In this document: positions 63,734-64,000 of the stretch, one piece after another
Numbering within the stretch: the first letter of the stretch is position 1
Layout of the letters: every line of letters starts with the position of its first letter
Assembly (NCBI GenBank): GCA_035566435.1
Contig: DATMRF010000105.1
Coordinates: 248,001 to 312,000 of the forward strand
Direction: 5' to 3'
DNA length: 64,000 bases
Source: DATMRF01 sp035566435
Lineage (GTDB): Bacteria > Verrucomicrobiota > Verrucomicrobiia > Limisphaerales > UBA8199
Position numbers and translations under genes: made by a program
The notes under the pieces: model-generated
Databases searched by the model: none
Seen by the model: the letters and a program-made list of their open reading frames with translations, nothing else
Told to the model about the DNA's origin: nothing

Positions 63734-64000
63734 TTAACACCCCGCTTCAGCGGGGTGGGGTGGGGCTGCGGAGCTTTCCGCAACCGTTTCAACGGTTTTG
63801 TCCTCGCGCCATTGAAGTCCGGGCCGCTCCACCAGCAGTTTGAGCTCCTCCGCGAAAGTCCTTTTTCGATGATTCTCTTCCTGGCCCGCGATGTACTTGG
63901 CCACCCGTCCGGCATCGGAGTGTGAAACGGAAAAGACACCATAGCCGCGGCCCCAGGCGAATTTGCCGCGACCCAGCGCGTTTTGGTTAAGCCAATGGGA
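63734..64000 (-). CDS. REP-associated (IS200-like) transposase, C-terminal part, partial
   Basis: The minus-strand frame is open from the window edge (64000) to a TAA at 63734-63736, giving 88 residues. It has F-A-W-G-R-G-Y-G-V-F-S-V-S-H-S, then A-K-Y-I-A-G-Q-E-E-N-H-R-K-R-T-F-A-E-E-L, which is the Y1 transposase end with its catalytic Tyr-x-x-x-Gln helix. The start lies outside the window, so no start codon is seen. The last codons overlap three hairpins (63739-63797). It probably is a RAYT, a single-copy transposase linked to REP sequences. The gap 63626-63733 shows no gene. Confidence 0.85.
   Translation of the reverse strand, partial: SHWLNQNALGRGKFAWGRGYGVFSVSHSDAGRVAKYIAGQEENHRKRTFAEELKLLVERPGLQWREDKTVETVAESSAAPPHPAEAGC
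63739..63797. repeat. Three consecutive REP-type hairpins
   Basis: Perfect inverted arms form ACCCCGC-TTCA-GCGGGGT (63739-63756), GCGGA-GCTT-TCCGC (63768-63781) and AACCGTT-TC-AACGGTT (63782-63797). They lie in the last codons of the RAYT-like gene and its stop region. Closely spaced palindromes like these are typical REP sequences. Confidence 0.7.

Overview
The window looks like a chromosomal segment of a GC-rich member of the Verrucomicrobia, probably the Pedosphaera/Limisphaerales side. This is an inference. It rests on the paired DUF1592-type cytochrome and DUF1552 genes, Tat-exported Gfo/Idh/MocA and TIM-barrel sugar enzymes, reg_prop sensor kinases, pseudopilin (H-X9-DG) proteins, DUF1080 proteins and many short palindromic or low-complexity repeats. 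I found no rRNA, tRNA, CRISPR array, prophage or plasmid feature.

Layout. 1-5.0 kb: end of a fumarylacetoacetase-family gene, a REP-like palindrome, then the DUF1592/DUF1552 pair and an esterase. 5.0-11.7 kb: a mostly minus-strand set of exported sugar-related enzymes (esterase/SMP-30 fusion, TIM-barrel epimerase, Gfo/Idh/MocA oxidoreductase). It also holds two terminator-like leader hairpins, a response-regulator remnant and a truncated pseudopilin. 11.9-17.7 kb: a LuxR-type response regulator and a very large propeller sensor kinase, with a small zinc-ribbon gene divergent from it. 18.1-24.3 kb: glutamate synthase gltB-gltD. 24.4-32.6 kb: a MetX-like hydrolase, an ECF sigma operon with four-base overlaps, a GH97 glycosidase, a small regulator, a mutarotase and a xylose-isomerase-like protein. 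32.6-39.7 kb: dnaG, a class C beta-lactamase-like hydrolase, a 3-methyladenine glycosylase, a DUF2959 lipoprotein and RNase R. 39.8-48.7 kb: a DUF1080/PHP-like fusion, the heme genes hemE-hemN-hemY-hemH, feoA with an FNR-like box, and a RACo-type ferredoxin/ASKHA protein. 48.7-57.1 kb: an exported propeller protein, an RluA pseudouridine synthase, an alcohol dehydrogenase, a TPR protein, YjbQ and an FG-GAP protein. 57.2-63.6 kb: a frameshifted GH28 gene and a sugar-nucleotide cluster. This cluster ends in a 1146-residue protein joining a fucokinase-type GHMP kinase to a UDP-sugar pyrophosphorylase-type domain. 63.7-64.0 kb: the end of a REP-associated (IS200-like) transposase running off the window.

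How the genes work together. GltB/GltD form one ammonia-assimilation enzyme. HemE, HemN, HemY and HemH give an almost contiguous late heme pathway, followed by an iron gene (feoA) with an anaerobic-type operator. The kinase and response regulator are a same-strand pair. The sigma factor is coupled to a membrane protein that resembles an anti-sigma factor carrying a pseudopilin-like head. The carbohydrate enzymes fit a polysaccharide degrader.

Two things stand out. One is the kinase/pyrophosphorylase fusion and its two upstream partners. The other is a set of short palindromic or low-complexity repeats found both between genes and, in frame, inside at least four genes, with a RAYT-type transposase at the right edge as a possible but unproven source for some of them.
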